The notes under the pieces: model-generated
Told to the model about the DNA's origin: nothing
Seen by the model: the letters and a program-made list of their open reading frames with translations, nothing else
Database searches by the model: none
Shown here: positions 46,460 through 49,246 of the stretch, piece by piece
How positions within the stretch are numbered: position 1 is the first letter of the stretch
Layout: the number at the start of each line of letters is the position of its first letter
Program-made: the position numbers and the translations under genes
Assembly: GCA_016199935.1 (NCBI GenBank)
Contig: JACQFS010000080.1
Coordinates: forward strand, 1-49,246
From: Verrucomicrobiota bacterium
GTDB lineage: Bacteria; Verrucomicrobiota; Verrucomicrobiia; Limisphaerales; JACQFS01
Direction of reading: 5' to 3'
Length of the DNA stretch: 49,246 bases

Positions 46460-47695
46460 TCAAGGCCGGGCCGCCGCTTTCGCACCCGCGCGCGGCCGGA
46501 TGACCGAGTCCACCCGTCCGGCTTGAAAGTCGTCCCACGACGGCGACAGTCCGCGCAACTTCTCCACCGCCTTGCCGATGGCCTCGGCGGCGAGGTCCAT
46601 TTCCTCAGCCGTGTTTTCGCGGCCGAGCGTCAGCAGCAAATTGCCACGCGCGAGTTCCTCGCCGAGACCAATCGCCTTGAGCGCGGGCGGAATGCGCTGC
46701 TGCTTCGACACACACGCGGGACCGCTCGCCACCGCGACGCCGTTCAAGTCGAGCACCAGCAGCAGCCCCTCGCCCTCAACGAACTCGACGCAGAGGCTCA
46801 CGTGGCCCGGCAATCGTCGCGCGCCGAGCAGCGGGCCGGTGAAGCGAATCAACTCCACGCGTTTGGAGAGCCCGTCCCAAAGCCGACGTTGAAGTTGCGC
46901 GGCGTGCGCGACGCGTTGCGGCAGGTCGCGCGCGGCAATTTCCGCCGCGACACCCGCGCCGACAATCGCGGGCACATTCTCCGTGCCGGCGCGCCGACCG
47001 CCCTCCTGATCGCCGCCGTGCTGGATGGCGCTGAGGCGCGCGCGCGCGTTGCGATAAAGCACGCCGACGCCCTTCGGTCCATGAAAGCGATGCGGCGAGA
47101 GGGAAACAAAACTCGCGCCAAATGCCTGCACATCCACGGGCAGCCAGCCTCCGCTCGCCGTCGCGTCCACGAAGAACGCGGTGCCGTGCTCGGCGGCGAT
47201 CTCGCCGATCTGGCGCACCGGTTGGATTGCACCGAGGTCAGGGTTCGCATGCTGGACGCAAATGAGGATCGTGTCCTCGCGCAAGGCGGCGCGCACGGCG
47301 TCGGGCAAAACGAAACCCTCGCCATCCACGCCGACGCGCGTGCAGGTGAAGCCCTGCGCTTCGAGGGACTCGACCGAGTTGAGCACCGACGGATGCTCGA
47401 GTTCGCTGACGACGATGTGTTTGCCGCGGCGCTGTCTGGCGAGCGCAGTGCCTTTCACCACAAGGTTGGCCGACTCGGTGCCGCCGGAGGTGAAGATGAT
47501 CTCCTCCGACGAGGTGGCGTTGAGGAATTTGGCGAACTGCCCGCGCGCGGTCGCGAGCGCGTCGCGAGCGCGCAGGCCATCGCCGTGAAGCGAGAGGGGA
47601 TTGCCAAAGTGATCCGTGAACCACGGGCACATGGCCTCGAACACTTCCGGCAGGACCGGCGTGCTCGCCTGATGATCGAGGCAGATGCGGCGCAT
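46460..47695 (-). CDS. Cysteine desulfurase homologue lacking the PLP lysine
   Basis: This 411-residue protein aligns along its length with NifS/IscS: DHQASTPVLPEV, FTSGGTESANLVVKGTA, VVSELEHPSVLNS, FFVDATASGGWLPVDV, GGDQEGGRRAGTENVPAIVG, the cysteine loop ASGPACVSKQQR with Cys328, and a C-terminal LSPSWDDF. Three active-site positions differ. The PLP-binding lysine of SxHK is Arg203 in SLSPHRFHGPKG, the glutamine that touches the PLP oxygen is Ala180, and the substrate-carboxylate arginine of SIRxSLG is Leu354. The codon for 203 is CGC, two changes from lysine, so a sequencing error is unlikely. It may have lost desulfurase activity or do something else. No iscU-like gene is nearby. Confidence 0.9.
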   Translation of the reverse strand: MRRICLDHQASTPVLPEVFEAMCPWFTDHFGNPLSLHGDGLRARDALATARGQFAKFLNATSSEEIIFTSGGTESANLVVKGTALARQRRGKHIVVSELEHPSVLNSVESLEAQGFTCTRVGVDGEGFVLPDAVRAALREDTILICVQHANPDLGAIQPVRQIGEIAAEHGTAFFVDATASGGWLPVDVQAFGASFVSLSPHRFHGPKGVGVLYRNARARLSAIQHGGDQEGGRRAGTENVPAIVGAGVAAEIAARDLPQRVAHAAQLQRRLWDGLSKRVELIRFTGPLLGARRLPGHVSLCVEFVEGEGLLLVLDLNGVAVASGPACVSKQQRIPPALKAIGLGEELARGNLLLTLGRENTAEEMDLAAEAIGKAVEKLRGLSPSWDDFQAGRVDSVIRPRAGAKAAARP

Positions 47696-47750
47696 GACGC
47701 ACGGACGTTAACAGAACCGGCCCGCCGTGTCGCCAGCCAAGCTTCCGTAT

Positions 47751-49246
47751 TCAGCCCGCCGCCGGCTTCCGCTCTTTCTTCAACTCCCGCTCGCGCAGGA
47801 TCGCGAAGATCACCGGCGTCACCACGAGGATGTGCACGAGGCTGCTCACCATGCCGCCGATGACGGGCGTGGCGAGCGGCTTCATCACCTCCGCGCCGGT
47901 CTGTTCGCTCCACATGATGGGCAGCAGACTCGCGACAATGGTCGCCACGGTCATCACCTTCGGACGGAGACGCAGGCGCGCGCCGTCCTTGATGGCCTGA
48001 ATCAAGTCGTCGCGGTTGAAATCAACGCCGCGCTCCGCCTTTTTCTTCGCCACCATTTCTTCGAGATAGACGACCATCACCACGCCGGTCTGGATTGCCG
48101 TGCCGAAGAGCGCGATGTAGCCGACCCACACGGCCACGCTAAAATTGTAGCCGAGCCAGTGCTGCAAAAAGATGCCGCCCGTCAGCGCGAACGGCACGGC
48201 GAGGATCACGTGCGCCGCCTCCTTCGCCGAATGATACACGACGTAGAGCAGCAGGAAGATGATGAGCATCGTCGCGGGCAGGATGAAGTTCAGCGTGCGC
48301 GCGGCGCGGAGCATGTTCTCGTATTCGCCGGAATACTCGACGGTGAAACCCTTCGGCAGGCGCGGCTCGAGCTCGCGTTTGATCCGGTCGCGCACCTCGT
48401 TCACGAAGCTCCCGATGTCGCGCTCGTTCACGTTGGCCTGAACGAAGACGCGGAGCCGGCCGTTCTCACTGGCGATTTCGCTCGGGCCGAGGACGCGGCG
48501 GATTTTCGCGACCTGCCCGAGCGGAACGACCTTCCCCGTCGGCGTGGCGACCAGCACTTCGCCGAGCTTCTCGATGTCCTCGCGCTCGCGGCGTTCGAGC
48601 CGCACCTGAATCGGGAAACGCTCGCGACCCTCGATGGCGGTGCTGACATTTTTCCCGCCGAGCCCCGCCTCGACGACTTCGAGGACATCCGCCACACGCA
48701 GGCCGAAGCGTGCCATCGCCACGCGGTCCACCTCGATCTCGAGATACGGCTTGCCCTGCACGCGGCTGGGCGAAACGCCGATCGCACCCGGCACTTCGCG
48801 CACGACCTTCTCGACCTCGAACGCCCACTTCTGCAGTTCATCAATGTTGTCGCCCAGAATTTTCACGCCGACCTGCGCGCGGATGCCGGTGGAAATCATC
48901 AGCACGCGGTTCTCGATGGGTTGGAGAAAGCCGGGCACGTAGCCGGGCACCTGCGCGAGGCGCTCCATCAACTCGCCTTTGATTTTTGCCGGCGTCATGT
49001 TCGGACGCCACTCGGGATTGCGGATCGTCGCGGGGAGTTTCAAAAAGCCGAGCCAGGTGCGGTTCGTATCCACCCACTCCGGCTTGAGCATGATGGTCGT
49101 CTCGATCATCTCGACCGGCGCGGGATCGGTGGCGGTTTCGGCGCGGCCGAGCTTGCCGGCGACGCTCTCCACTTCGGGCGTCTGGCGGATGACCTGGTCC
49201 TGCCACGCCATGATGCGCTTCACCTCGGTGAGCGAAGTGCTCGGCA
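47751..49246 (-). CDS. CusA/CzcA-like RND efflux pump, C-terminal part
   Basis: The frame is open to the window edge at 49246, so the N-terminal half is missing; about 498 residues are visible. They cover the second periplasmic part (VESVAGKLGRAETATDPAPV, then IRAQVGVKILGDNIDELQKW) and the second membrane bundle (LNFILPATMLIIFLLLYVVY through GTAIQTGVVMVVYLEEMVAK and the last segments ending ILRERELKKERK). GRAETATDPAP and GVKILG are typical of heavy-metal efflux RND proteins (CusA/CzcA). The pump would expel Cu, Ag or Zn/Co/Ni ions; the metal-binding methionines cannot be judged since much of the porter domain is absent. Confidence 0.93.
   Translation of the reverse strand, partial: PSTSLTEVKRIMAWQDQVIRQTPEVESVAGKLGRAETATDPAPVEMIETTIMLKPEWVDTNRTWLGFLKLPATIRNPEWRPNMTPAKIKGELMERLAQVPGYVPGFLQPIENRVLMISTGIRAQVGVKILGDNIDELQKWAFEVEKVVREVPGAIGVSPSRVQGKPYLEIEVDRVAMARFGLRVADVLEVVEAGLGGKNVSTAIEGRERFPIQVRLERREREDIEKLGEVLVATPTGKVVPLGQVAKIRRVLGPSEIASENGRLRVFVQANVNERDIGSFVNEVRDRIKRELEPRLPKGFTVEYSGEYENMLRAARTLNFILPATMLIIFLLLYVVYHSAKEAAHVILAVPFALTGGIFLQHWLGYNFSVAVWVGYIALFGTAIQTGVVMVVYLEEMVAKKKAERGVDFNRDDLIQAIKDGARLRLRPKVMTVATIVASLLPIMWSEQTGAEVMKPLATPVIGGMVSSLVHILVVTPVIFAILRERELKKERKPAAG

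Noticed and set aside
43965..46526. 853-codon plus-strand open frame opposite cstA
   Set aside because: CstA blocks are unambiguous on the minus strand; the plus frame is His/Arg/Glu-rich shadow sequence.

Overview
The window is high-GC bacterial chromosome with housekeeping genes (mutS, trpD, nadD, dtd, tcdA, cstA) between accessory operons. I infer a verrucomicrobial source, probably the Pedosphaera/Limisphaera side. The reasons are a cytochrome/DUF1549/DUF1553 gene next to a DUF1501 gene, a DUF1080 protein, paired Gfo/Idh/MocA oxidoreductases, GYF_2 and DUF4190 membrane proteins with pilin-like ectodomains, a many-PAS sensor kinase, and very few Shine-Dalgarno sequences. A planctomycete cannot be excluded by eye. 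I saw no rRNA, tRNA, CRISPR array, insertion sequence or phage gene.

Layout. 1-3036: end of a polysaccharide or glycan operon with three glycosyltransferases, closed by a strong intrinsic terminator. 3094-12676: single-gene units (CBM9-like lipoprotein, L,D-transpeptidase, YaeQ-like protein, D-aminoacyl-tRNA deacylase, 3'-5' exonuclease, MutS, TlpA-like thioredoxin with a DUF4190 protein, aldose epimerase, a small membrane protein). 12891-17608: a seven-PAS histidine kinase with its LuxR-type response regulator. 17703-20234: pterin dehydratase and four small membrane proteins. 20262-21359: trpD. 21508-26091: MacA/MacB-like export system with a quinone oxidoreductase gene inside it. 26295-36870: a carbohydrate-acid cluster on both strands. 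37030-47695: tcdA, the DUF1501/cytochrome pair, a hydroxyacid dehydrogenase, nadD, cstA and a cysteine desulfurase homologue. 47751-49246: C-terminal part of a CusA/CzcA-like RND pump cut by the window edge.

The 26-37 kb cluster is the best candidate for a coherent, little-described pathway. On the minus strand a compact operon runs DUF1080 hydrolase, two Gfo/Idh/MocA oxidoreductases, sialidase-fold protein, HpcH/HpaI aldolase, a small frameshifted ORF and an SDR, with several ATGA overlaps. Facing it on the plus strand are a broken second aldolase, an MFS transporter, two paralogous cysteine-motif proteins of unknown family, and an exported NanM-like Kelch protein. I infer release, mutarotation, import, oxidation and aldol cleavage of a sialic-acid-like or other acidic sugar.

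The most unusual DNA-level feature is a set of long inverted repeats scattered through the window. One class has arms built of 7-, 8- or 10-bp iterons. The other has unique arms of 24-30 bp. Copies sit between genes, supply the stop codon of several genes, and lie in frame inside mutS (twice) and cstA. Three genes carry frame disruptions: aldolase at 26.3 kb, small ORF at 31.3 kb, cytochrome/DUF1553 gene at 40.9 kb. The cysteine desulfurase homologue lacks the lysine that normally binds PLP.
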